DNA from: Tupaia tana
Lineage: Eukaryota; Chordata; Mammalia; Scandentia; Tupaiidae
DNA length: 64,000 nt
Assembly (NCBI GenBank): GCA_026018925.1
Contig: JAKSZU010000002.1
Location: 93,816,975-93,880,974, forward strand
Reading direction: 5' to 3'
Below the pieces are notes generated by a model, which was not told the origin of the DNA, did not search any database, and was given only the letters and a program-made list of their open reading frames with translations. Of this stretch, positions 54,831-64,000 are shown piece after piece (positions within the stretch are counted from its first letter, which is position 1; every line of letters begins with the position of its first letter). Position numbers and translations under genes: made by a program.

Positions 54831-55279
54831 CAGAGCTTCTGCTAATTAAGTTACATTGTACAGATCTGGCTCAACTGTGAAATGGCGAATTGAAAGAGGG
54901 CAATCCCAAATGGACTTCCCACAAGGTAAACAAATTTTCCTTCAATGTAGATTGTTTTAAAAAATTAAATTATTCCAATACTTGCTAAGTTGTATTTATA
55001 ACTTAAGGCACAATTTGCCTAGATGGTGTTAAATGTGTTTAGAAAGCTAACTTTCTAAAGCTATGGAATGATGTAAACAAATTCACAAATCCAGAAATGT
55101 CTAATATGAAATATACTTGGTAAAAATACAGGAAGTGGTCAATATTCAGGAAGAAGAGAAGTTCCGTTCACAGATCTCAATCGTTGATCTGAGGAACACT
55201 AGTCATTGCTTAGTTGCAAGATTCAAGCATGAAAATAACTATTCTACAATTCTAAATAAATGTGGCTATGGTCTCTAAT
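54831..55279. other. Unassigned A+T-rich DNA
   Basis: No repeat or exon is recognised. Confidence 0.5.
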
Positions 55280-55532
55280 AATTTAGAAGTTTTTATGAGA
55301 AAGAGAAAAAGAGGGAGAGGGAAAGTGAATGCAGGAAGAAGAGGAAGATAGGTATTTTTGCCAGGTCTCTCCAATGCAATCCTCTGCCCATTCCCACTTA
55401 CCTAGGACTACAGACACTTGCTACTGTATCCAGCCTATTCATGCTGACTTGGAATCTGAACCTGGGCCTCCCATGTGGTCCCAGTCTGGTTTGTAGCTGC
55501 ACTCCACTGCTTGTACCATTGCATCTGGGAAA
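55280..55532 (-). mobile_element. tRNA-derived SINE, family B
   Basis: 'tttatgagaaagagaaaaag', 'aggtctctccaatgcaatcc', 'aatctgaacctgggcctccc' and 'ttgtaccattgcatctgg' show a minus-strand diverged copy. Confidence 0.7.
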
Positions 55533-56478
55533 CTAACAACTCAGCTTTTATTTATCCCGTCAGACATTCACTTGGTACTGGAAGCCTGAACATAGAACGG
55601 TCTAGCAGGAAAGACACCATTGTTGAGGGAAACATTTTTCATATGTCTACCACCCTCTCAAGGGAGAGAGGACTCAGCCACTGAATATATGATGGCCCAA
55701 GATGTATTTCAGAGAGAAGGTGACTTTTCAAATCAATATAGAGGAATCTCGGAACTGGCAAGATTGAGACAATGGATTGGAAATAAGCATGCTAGAAGAG
55801 GAAATGGACAATGAAAGACATTTTTCCATAGGCTTTACTTCACCCCCTGTAACTATTCTATTATTCCAATTTTTAAAATTAAACTGTCTTCACATCACTA
55901 ATAATAAAGTAAATAACTATTCAAATGGACAAATAGAAAATATATCTGTTTTTCAGAAATCCACTTTATTTTCAAAGGGGCCCACTTGGGCATATATTCT
56001 TGCAAAATAGACATTTTGAAATGTAGATTGAATTTTCATCAATATTCATTCTAAGCACAAGAGAGAAAGATTTCAGGAGTTCCAGGAAAGCTTCTTGGAC
56101 TGCCCATCCTAATTCTTAGCCTACAGATGTCTAGGATAGACAAAAATAAATAAATAAAAAAGAAAAGCTATGATTCACTTGAATCTAAATTGTAGATGAA
56201 AATGCAGACATTGTGAGAAATTTGGTTATCATTTGCATCTTACTGTAGCCCAAATCTACCAGATTCTGAGGGCATTCCCAGAAAAGTGAGGTTGAAGAAA
56301 TGGCAAGGTAAGAAGAACCCCTGAGAATGGGTAGATATGGAAGTGTCAAAGACAAACTAACACTGCTTTACAGACTGCATTCAAATCTTCCATAAATTAT
56401 AATAATTATACAAGTTTGACAAACATAAAATTAACGTGAAACTATTCCATACCATCATTTGCAAGTAAGTAAACTATA
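55533..56478. other. Degenerate ancient repeat and unassigned DNA
   Basis: 55550-55810 ('tggtactggaagcctgaac', 'gagaaggtgacttttcaaat') resembles the unnamed ancient repeat. The remainder is unassigned. Confidence 0.3.
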
Positions 56479-56630
56479 TTTTAAAAAAATTATTATTATT
56501 ATTAATTTGCATATGAGAGAGAGACAGAAAGAGAAGCAAAGTGAGAGAGCAAACCTCCAGGTCCAAAATGAACCTCAGTCAGCCATGTGGGAGGTTAACT
56601 TTAACCACCATGCCACCTGCTAGCCTCATA
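56479..56630 (-). mobile_element. tRNA-derived SINE, A-short
   Basis: From the left: (ATT)n tail, 'gagagagacagaaagagaag', 'aagtgagagagcaaacctcc', then directly the head 'caggtccaaaatgaacctca' to 'gccacctgctagcc'. Same junction type as the 17262 and 59150 copies. Confidence 0.8.
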
Positions 56631-57005
56631 AGCTGTGAATTTCTATCTATAAGAGATTTAATTTGAGGAAATAATTTTTATAGTCTTGGTACATTCTGCA
56701 ACTCTGAGTAAACCTGAGCATCTCCTAGGAACCACTGTAGGTGAACAAGACCCTATCTCTTCCCTTAGACCCTAACAATCTGAGGTGGACTTCAGAACCT
56801 TCAGAAGTAAAATAGATAACTTACTGTGGCCTGAAAAAATACATTGTAATACTTACATCTATTTTATTCTGAAAGGTCCCATTTATCAACTGAGTGAGTC
56901 AATCAAGAGATGGATTTTGAAAGAGGATGAGAAAAACTTTGTTATTCTCTTAAATACTGAATATCATTACTACATTTTTAAGACCTCTCTGAATTAAAAA
57001 GAAAA
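56631..57005. other. Unassigned DNA
   Basis: No repeat is recognised. The 70-codon frame at 56785-56997 is A+T-driven and has no family signature. Confidence 0.45.
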
Positions 57006-57244
57006 GGGGACCAGCAGGTAGTGTGGTGGTTAAGGCACTAGACTCCCACGTAACTGACTGCAATTTGAGCCCCAACCCTGGCTTGAAAATCACTCCAGGC
57101 ATGCATGTGTGCAAGCCAAAATTCTCAAGAGGAGAATGAAGAAGGGATTGCAGCATGTCCGTTTCCCCTGAAAGGTGGTTTTTCTCTTTTCCTCTCTTCG
57201 TCTCTCTCTAGCATGTGCTCATGTCCTATGGCAAAAACCTAAAA

Positions 57245-57279
<35 letters not shown>
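57006..57279 (+). mobile_element. tRNA-derived SINE, A-old, with AAAT tail
   Basis: 'gggaccagcaggtagtgtgg' head, 'aatttgagccccaaccc' B-box region, a body shortened by small deletions, and (AAAT)n at the end. Confidence 0.88.
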
Positions 57280-58504
57280 CTTGATGAATTGTATGTGAGC
57301 AGAGACTAAAAATAAATTTGTGGGAATCAGTTTTGTAAAGCAGCCTTTTCCTCCACTCCACCATTGTATTAGGCTTGAAAATATACTTGAGCTGCAGGAT
57401 TTGGGTAAAAAGAAAAAATAGTTTGTTTTATGAGGTTGTGTAATAACATCTTGAAACCCCTAGTGACAGAGACAAATGTATCTCACATGCAATGGGAATG
57501 ATTAGGTCTAGGCCAAAAGTGACAAACCTAGAGATGACAGACTCCCAGTGAAAGTCTCGTGTATGGTGGAGAAACCCTCCTGGAGCTTAAGTATCAGGGA
57601 GTTGAGTCTATGATGATTATTGGATTCATAAATAAAGCAAACGAAACTTATATTTTATTAGGGAAAAGGGAAATAAAAGCAAGGCTAACAATGGTCAGTC
57701 AACAAAGATTTTTTTATAGTTATTTGTGTTAAAAGTTTTATTATAAACACATTTTAATATTACAAAGATGTAATCAATGAATAGACAATATGGTAACAGT
57801 AATAAATCTCCTTACTCAGAGATTGTTCTCTTTGTTGAGTGGGAAACTGAGCTTCAGGAAATATAAAGCAACAAGTTTTCAAACATACCAGTTGCTTGTG
57901 ATAGAACCTAAGTCCAAATGCATTTGAGGACTAAGCCCAGAGGGCACACATGGAAGGCATAAGCTAGCATGGAGATGAGAGCAGCTGCCTCTAAAGTAAT
58001 TAAGATGCTCCTCTCAAATGCCTGGGGCAACCAGTTCTTAACACCCTACTGTTTTGTGTGGTCCTGAATCTCCAGTGAATATGGCTATGTGAGTGTCCAG
58101 GATAAGCAGAGTAGACGCAGCATATAATTTTACTTAATGTGTCCATTTTGGTGGCTTTGTGAAGGTGAGAGGACACCATCAACACAGAACAAAAGCAGTG
58201 CCGTGCAGCTGAGAGTCACCTGTGCTGACTCACACCACAGCTCAGAGTGTGCCAGATATCCGAGAGCAAGTGGACATTTAAAACACCGTTCAGACATGTG
58301 CTCTGGGTATAGGAAATTTTTTTGAATAGTTACATTTTGGAAGACCCATATATAGATTCTTTCTGTTTCATCCCATCCTGCTTCAGATTTTCATTAACTG
58401 CTAGGCTGTGACAATTGGTCCCCAGCCAGTTTCCCCAATTCCCATTTGTCTTCATTCCAGAATATACTAGGCACTACTGTCATATCAATATTTTAAATTG
58501 CTGC
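57280..58504. other. Unassigned DNA with a possible MIR trace
   Basis: 57795-57925 ('gtgggaaactgagcttcagg', 'gttgcttgtgatagaaccta') may be an antisense MIR. The rest is unassigned; frames near 58000-58325 show no domain pattern. Confidence 0.35.
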
Positions 58505-58809
58505 TCCTGTAATGTCATTCCCTACTCAAAAGCCATTAATGGCTCTTCATTGCCTACTGAGTCAATCGACATTGCATCATGATAGCTTTTATAGTGTGTC
58601 CCCACGTCTCCTAACTTCCTACCACTCTCCCACGTTTATGTCCCTTCTTCTCCAGTCAACAGGACAATAATTCATTCCCAAAGAACACCACGTGCCAAGC
58701 CTGTGTCCATGTCTTTGCTCATGTTCTTCCCTTTACACAGAACATGGCATCACTCCTCACACGTACTCCCCATTTCTCTTTAATCCTGCTTTTTCCATGA
58801 AACTTTTCT

Positions 58810-59103
58810 TGTTTTTTTTTTTTTTTTTTTGTTTTTTTTTTTTGTTTGTTTGTTTTTTTTTGAGAGATTTTTGCTATAGGGTGTGTGTGCTTGCTGGAGG
58901 AAAATAGAGAGACAGAAAGTGAGAAATCATCCCCTGAGGAGAATGGCCATGCCACAATCCCTTCTCCTCCATTCTTCCTTTGGGATTTTAGGCATGCATG
59001 CCCACGTACCCAGTATGGTAGCATGAGGTTTTTAAGCCACCAGGTCCAGGACTCAAACTACATGAGAGTCTAATGATGCAGCCATTATGCCATCTGCTGG
59101 TTC
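58810..59103 (-). mobile_element. tRNA-derived SINE, A-old to intermediate
   Basis: Long T-rich tail with TTTG units, 'gagatttttgctatagggtg', body, 'ccaccaggtccaggactcaa' and head end 'gccatctgctggttcc'. A few extra bases ('agcatgaggttttt') lie in the body. Confidence 0.88.
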
Positions 59104-59149
59104 CTCTTGCTTGCTCTTTTTTTGTTGTTTTTTGTTTAAGAATTATTTT

Positions 59150-59194
59150 ATTTTTATTCATTGTCATTATTTTTTCTTTTTAATTTTTTGAAGT

Positions 59195-59235
<41 letters not shown>

Positions 59236-59325
59236 GTGAGAAAGCAATCTGCCAGGTCTGGGGCTCGAACCACAGTCAGCCATGTGGGAATCTAGCCTTA
59301 ACCACCACAACTGCCGGCTCCCCCC
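59150..59325 (-). mobile_element. tRNA-derived SINE, A-short, with GA expansion
   Basis: T-rich tail, 'gaagttgatgagagagag' leading into (GA)n at about 59199-59231, 'aaagtgagaaagcaatctgc', then the head 'caggtctggggctcgaacc'. 'tcttgcttg' occurs on both sides (about 59106 and 59326). Confidence 0.85.
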
Positions 59326-59500
59326 TCTTGCTTGTTCTTATTCAGATTCATTCTCTCTCCTTGGACTCTTCCATCCTTCAATAATGTCTCACAGTGATCA
59401 ACAGACTCTCCTGTATGTCATGGTTATTTGTATAACTGTCTCCTTACATTTGAGAATTGTGAGTATGTGGTTTGTAGAACCTAAAACATGGCTCTTCTGT

Positions 59501-60175
59501 GATTGAGTGTTCAGTTATAAAGACTTTAGGTCCATTATGGTTTATTGTGAAGGTCATTTTCCCATTTTCCCCCCTTTATTTGCACGTAGCCATTGAAGCA
59601 AAACTTCCAGAGTTATTTTTTTTCTTTTTCCTTAACCCCATTCCCCCACAAAATCCCAGCTACTAAACTGTGCAAAAGAGGTAAGAATTATTATCAGAAA
59701 TATCTGGTTTACTACAAATTGTGCAGGAAATTGCAGAACTAAGCACTTTCAGATATTAAAGTAAACTTAATTAGGATTAAGGCAAAATAACATTTTATTG
59801 TTCATTGAGCCACAGCCCCAATACCTTTACTTTTATGAAAATAATGATTTTCATAATATTATCTTCATGTGTAAATATGGTAGATGTATATCTAAAGATA
59901 AGTATCTTTATCTTCATTTTTACCACTGAAAATTAACACAATGCTCCTTAACTAAAAAACATATTAAATTTCTATTAAAATTTTTATTTTGCAAAGACAC
60001 AGATACAGAGTTGGACGTGGTATTCTTTGAGAATGAATTATGGTCCTGTTGACTGGAGAAAAAGGGACATAAAAGTGGGAGAGTGGTAGGAAATTAGCAG
60101 ACATGGGGGCATACTTATGAATGCTATCACGATGCAATTCTGATTGATTCAGTAGGCAATATACAGAAAATTTTA
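59501..60175. other. Unassigned A+T-rich DNA
   Basis: No repeat or exon is recognised. Confidence 0.5.
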
Positions 60176-60411
60176 AAATTTGCTAACTGGTATGTGTACT
60201 TGCTGGAGAGATACAGAGGGAGAGAGAAGGAAAGTGAGAAAGTGTCCCAGTGGGGGGTTGCTCATGTCTCAATCCCTTCTCCTCCTCTCCTCTTGGGATT
60301 TTGGGCATGAGCCCATGTACCTGTGGTGTGTTTCTCAAGCCACCAAGTCTGGGACTCTTAACCGTGCAGTTGGCCTTATGGGATTCAGCTGCCTTAACCA
60401 CAGTTGGCTCC
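60176..60411 (-). mobile_element. tRNA-derived SINE, A-old
   Basis: 'gctaactggtatgtgtactt', 'gattttgggcatgagcccat', 'caagccaccaagtctgggac' and 'ccttaaccacagttggctcc'. The CT/GA and hairpin regions are recognisable. Confidence 0.82.
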
Positions 60412-60459
60412 ACAAGTTTTTGATTCTCCTATTCATTCATTCAGTCAGTCAGTCATTTA

Positions 60460-60712
60460 TTTATTTATTGGAGAAGTTTGTTTTGTTTTGTTTTGTTTTG
60501 TTTTCTAAAGGGTGTATGTGCTCCACAGAGACAGGAAGTGAAAAATCACCCTACAGGGAGATGGCCATGCCAAAATCCCTTCTCCTTCCTCTCGGAATTT
60601 TGAGTACACATGCATGGATTCAGCGTAAATTTAAGCCGCTGGGTCCAGGACTCGAACCACAGTTAACCACATGTGAGTCCAGTGCCTTAAGCACTATGTC
60701 ACCCACTGGCCC
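60460..60712 (-). mobile_element. tRNA-derived SINE, A-old to intermediate
   Basis: Second minus-strand copy with a (TTTTG)n tail, 'gggtgtatgtgctcc', 'tgggtccaggactcgaacca' and head end 'gtcacccactggcccc'. 'ttgattctcct' and 'ttgattatcct' flank it. The 182-codon frame at 60180-60728 spans both SINEs and is not a gene. Confidence 0.87.
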
Positions 60713-60839
60713 CTTGATTATCCTTTAATACAACACTGTCTTGATATGCCTTCAATCTCTTTTATTGCTTCCTTGGGTACTTCTTCTTTCTTATCTCCTT
60801 TTCTATTTGTTATCATAGGTGGGCTTTTTATACCTATTT

Positions 60840-60980
60840 ACGCACATTATTCTGCTTGCCTAACTTTCCCTCAGAAATTTACTCCCAAATTTACATATTT
60901 CCATCATCACTTTCTCACCTATGCACAGTATCTAACACACAGTTGGCCTACAATGAATATTTCTTGAAAAGCTAAGTAAA
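60840..60980 (+). mobile_element. L2: L2 LINE 3' tail
   Basis: 'cacagtatctaacacacagt' and 'caatgaatatttcttgaa' follow the L2 3' end. Confidence 0.55.
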
Positions 60981-61294
60981 AAAACAGTGGAAAAGTTCTG
61001 GTCCAGTCCATGAGATGGCTACAATGCATCTTCAGTAATATGATTTCCTATCAGTTAAAATTCATTGTAGCCACTACTCAACCCAGTATTTTCCTTCTCT
61101 CCCAAACCATGTCCCTCCTAGTTCCCTCCACAGGGTCCCAATTTTCTTTTTATTCTTAAACAGGGTCTCAAACACAATGCAGTCATTTCTGCTTATTTGC
61201 TTCATGTTTTCCCATATCTAAAATATTAATTATGTCTGTTATGATGTCCCTAAAGTCTTATACTGCCTATGTTTACAGCATGTGCTCAGTCATC

Positions 61295-61440
61295 ACATTG
61301 AGTATTTGTTAAGTGCTTGCTACATGTCAGACACTGGGTTAAGTTCTCTACATATTATTTGTATTGATTTTCAAAGTAACTCAGTAAAAAGATGCTACTA
61401 CTACATATATTTCACATATAAGAAACAGTCTTTCAAATTT
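61295..61440 (-). mobile_element. MIR: MIR fragment
   Basis: 'gtatttgttaagtgcttgct', 'gtcagacactgggttaagtt' and 'atttcacatataagaaacag' follow MIR in antisense. Confidence 0.65.
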
Positions 61441-62419
61441 ATATTGAGTCCAGGGTATATAATTGTGTGAAACTATCTGAAGTCCAAGTTTGTATAAGTT
61501 TCTATCAGAGTTAAATATATAATATCCATAATTTGTTTTTTTTCTAGAATAATTTCTCTAATAAATAATTGGAAATAATTCTTGAAAAAAATGTAAGATA
61601 ACGTTATTTTATTTTGATAAAGGGGAATTCTTAACAAACTAATTCATTGTTTTTGAATCCACATTTAGCAACATGAATTGTTATTTAGCATATATCTGCA
61701 CTGCAAATTAAAACGTTATAAGCATTTGCAAGTATCGTGCTCAGAGGATGACATTAGGCAATTATTTTGAATGACCATTTTTAATAAGCAGTATAATGAT
61801 CACAACTATAAAATAATGTAGCTGATAAAAATCATCAAAATATGATAGAAACTGAAAAGGCATCTTTTAGCTTCCTCTTTTGGATACCTTGTATTACCTC
61901 CTCTTCTCTGAATAGCACTGAAAGAAAATTCACATCTATGAAATCTCACAAGTAGAAATGGAGGTAACATTACATAAGCGGACAGTGATGAAAAAGCTAT
62001 TCAAACAAAGGAAAATCCTTAAAGAAAAAAAAAACAAACTGAAGCACTAGGGAAACAAAGAATCACTTAGTGTACTTTAGATGGGCATTAAATTGCTTGC
62101 TCTACAGATGCTGACAACCTTCAGGTTGGACATGAAACACCAACATGAAGACTGGAAGATGTTTCTTCAAGTTTTTAAGACATGGATGATTCAGGAAACA
62201 TGGCAGCTGAAACATACTGTGATAAAAACCCGAGAAAGGTATCGCTCTTTTTAAAATAAATGAAAACTACTCTATGGAATCAAACTGCAGTAAGCAATTG
62301 CTACTGTGATTCTTATAATCTGTGAATACCCTGTGATTGTAAATAAATGGTAGCTATTGAAATGAGGAATGTACCAAAATGCTGCAAACAATAGAGAGGG
62401 AAGGAAAAATGTACTAGGC
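61441..62419. other. Unassigned A+T-rich DNA
   Basis: About 1 kb with no recognised repeat or exon. Confidence 0.45.
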
Positions 62420-62600
62420 ACTACTCAGATACCTGGCTTTTTACATGTACCATTTTACACAAATCTCAGTACACTTTGGTCCTATAGTTCTAATGAAACT
62501 GGGACCTAAAGATTTCCTTGTTAAAGATCATACACAGAGTACTTGTTAAGCTGACCTGATGGATCTGTCTTCCAATTAGAATTGAGTGTTCTTTTCTCAC
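62420..62600 (-). mobile_element. MIR: MIR fragment
   Basis: 'tacatgtaccattttacaca' and 'aatgaaactgggacctaaag' with 'agatcatacacagagtactt' fit antisense MIR, diverged. Confidence 0.5.
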
Positions 62601-64000
62601 TAGCACAGTGCTTTTCTTCAAGGATAAAAATCCAGGAATACAACTGGTAGTGTTACTAATATGTGTGCTTTTCACCTTTTGAAAGGCCCCTGCACAATCC
62701 CACTGGCCAGGGTAAGAGGAGAGGCGGAGGTGGGCTGTGATATGGATCAGAAAGAAATCTAAGAGATCCAAGGATATTCAAGTTCTTATATAAGGTAGGG
62801 AATAATACGGAGTGAGGATGATTCACAAGTCCATCCTGCTCAACTCTAGGGGCTCGCTATCAAGTAATTTTGGCTCTTTGAAGGAAAGGGTAGGTAGATG
62901 GGAAGAAGTAGGATAAGAAAGGAAGGGAAAGCTGAGGTGAAAAAAGAGAGAAAGAAAAAAAGAGTGGGACTCAAAGTTGGAGAGAATGATTCAGAGGAAT
63001 TAATATCCCATTGTGCTAAGGAAGCACATAATTAAAACTTCATCTTCTTAAACATCTAACTAAAAAAGATACAAAGCTAAGCCTTTTCTCTCACTTTTTA
63101 AATTTTCCTGTCTCAAGCTCTTTTAACATTGCCTACACACTACAGAATGTTTTATTTGATTTCCTTTTAATATCCTAGTGACTATTTGGAGTGTTTCTTA
63201 ATTTATGTATGATGTGGTGTTGTTTACACATAGATGTCACAAAAAATAAAAAATGGGAATGTTCACGTGAGAGTGTGTGCATTGAGACGAGAGGAAGAGG
63301 TAATTAAAGGAGATGGAAGAAGCTTTTAAAAAAGCCTACTTTTTTACCCTACCCATCTCCATCAAAAAAGAAATCTGTAATTCATGAATAAATATAATCT
63401 GAGTTTTACATCAGTGTTATAAAGATTGTTATTGAGTATAAGTTTTAAAAATGTTATTGTGTTATAAAATTTAATGGAAAATTTTTCTTTCCCTTAAAAG
63501 TAAACCCAAATACCACAGACATTTCCCCAAAATTCCAGCTGTCTGCTTGCTCTCCTAGTGTCTCCAGAGCTATTTTATTTTTCCTCCATTGGTAGTTTAA
63601 AGGTGTATTTTTTGATATGTAATACCATTTTAAAGAGTTTAACAGAATTAAGATTTTTCCAGTGTATGAAGCGGTTTATTTTCCCATAATTGAGGTGCAC
63701 ATTACAAAATTAGAGTGGTATAATTGGAAAACTTTCATTACTAGTTAAAAACTGTCATCATCTCAACGAAAGAATAGACTTTTAAATCAAAGAGAGTTTA
63801 GTCCAACAAGTATACTAGTGTATGCTTGAATGTGAAATTTTGGAAGGGCCAGGCATAGGAGGAAATAATTTCTAATTTGTAATAAAGTCCAAGAGTATTT
63901 CTAGTAAAAATATTTTTACATTCTACCACACCCCATGTATTGAATTTTTTTCCTCCTATGTTGTTTTTTCCACTGAAGCAGTCCTAGCCCAAGTACATTT
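62601..64000. other. Unassigned A+T-rich DNA to the window end
   Basis: No repeat family, exon or RNA gene is recognised. There is a purine-rich patch at about 62880-62970. Confidence 0.45.

Larger units (their letters stand above)
58505..59500 (+). mobile_element. L2: L2 LINE, split by two SINEs
   Basis: 58505-58795 is one of the clearest L2 pieces ('tactcaaaagccattaatgg', 'tctttgctcatgttcttccc'). After the SINEs the L2 appears to resume at about 59326-59500 ('tatttgtataactgtctcct'). Confidence 0.7.

Noticed and set aside
60180..60728. 182-codon open frame, the longest in the window
   Set aside because: It spans two minus-strand SINEs and their T-rich tails; the residues are SINE translation.

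Overview
The window looks like ordinary intergenic or intronic DNA from a placental mammal. It is A+T-rich and packed with interspersed repeats, and it shows no convincing protein-coding exon, rRNA or tRNA gene, CpG-island promoter, operon or CRISPR array. The open reading frames longer than about 80 codons mostly lie in SINE or LTR copies. Several layers of old mammalian repeats are recognisable: L2 and MIR, L1M-type LINE 3' ends, MLT1/MaLR LTRs, a Tigger1, a MER2-like piece and a hAT element. The abundant lineage-specific SINEs do not match those I know from primates (Alu), rodents (B1/B2/ID), carnivores, ruminants, horse or rabbit. From memory, tRNA-derived SINEs of this general kind, plus Tigger1 and MER2-like elements, would fit a colugo (Dermoptera). 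That is an unverified guess; 'unusual placental mammal' is the safer statement.

Four SINE classes are used below. A-young (about 260 bp) has a tRNA-like head with A- and B-box-like motifs, a GC-rich arm, a purine tract, a C6/G6 hairpin, a CT-rich tract, a second GC-rich arm and an A tail. Several copies have perfect 13-19 bp target-site duplications (TSDs) and are CpG-rich. A-old has the same plan with a head of the 'ggtggcgtggtggttaaggc' type, is more diverged and is usually CpG-depleted. A-short (about 130-160 bp) has the head joined directly to the CT-rich tract. Family B (about 220-260 bp) is a second tRNA-like SINE with a different body ('ggatcacagcatgagaccc'-like) and an AATAAA-like tail.

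Layout: 1-4 kb holds L2 copies interrupted by an MLT1 LTR, a mariner-type MITE and SINEs. 4-9 kb holds SINEs and a SINE-L1 composite flanked by one 12-bp duplication. 9-22 kb holds a hAT element, another MITE and many A-young SINEs. 22-34 kb is older (L1, L2, MLT1, MIR) with a large unassigned part at 28.3-31 kb. 34-45 kb holds SINEs, a Tigger1 and a near-complete MaLR element (two LTRs plus internal region). 45-55 kb holds L1M pieces, SINEs, a local duplication and an MLT1 LTR nested in an older repeat. 55-64 kb holds A-old/A-short SINEs in L2, MIR pieces and unassigned DNA.

No genes work together here. What the window records is order of insertion: ancient L2/MIR, then MLT1/L1M/Tigger/hAT, then A-old, A-short and family B SINEs and the MITE, then A-young SINEs and short L1 tails. 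Repeat family names were assigned from remembered consensus sequences without a database search.
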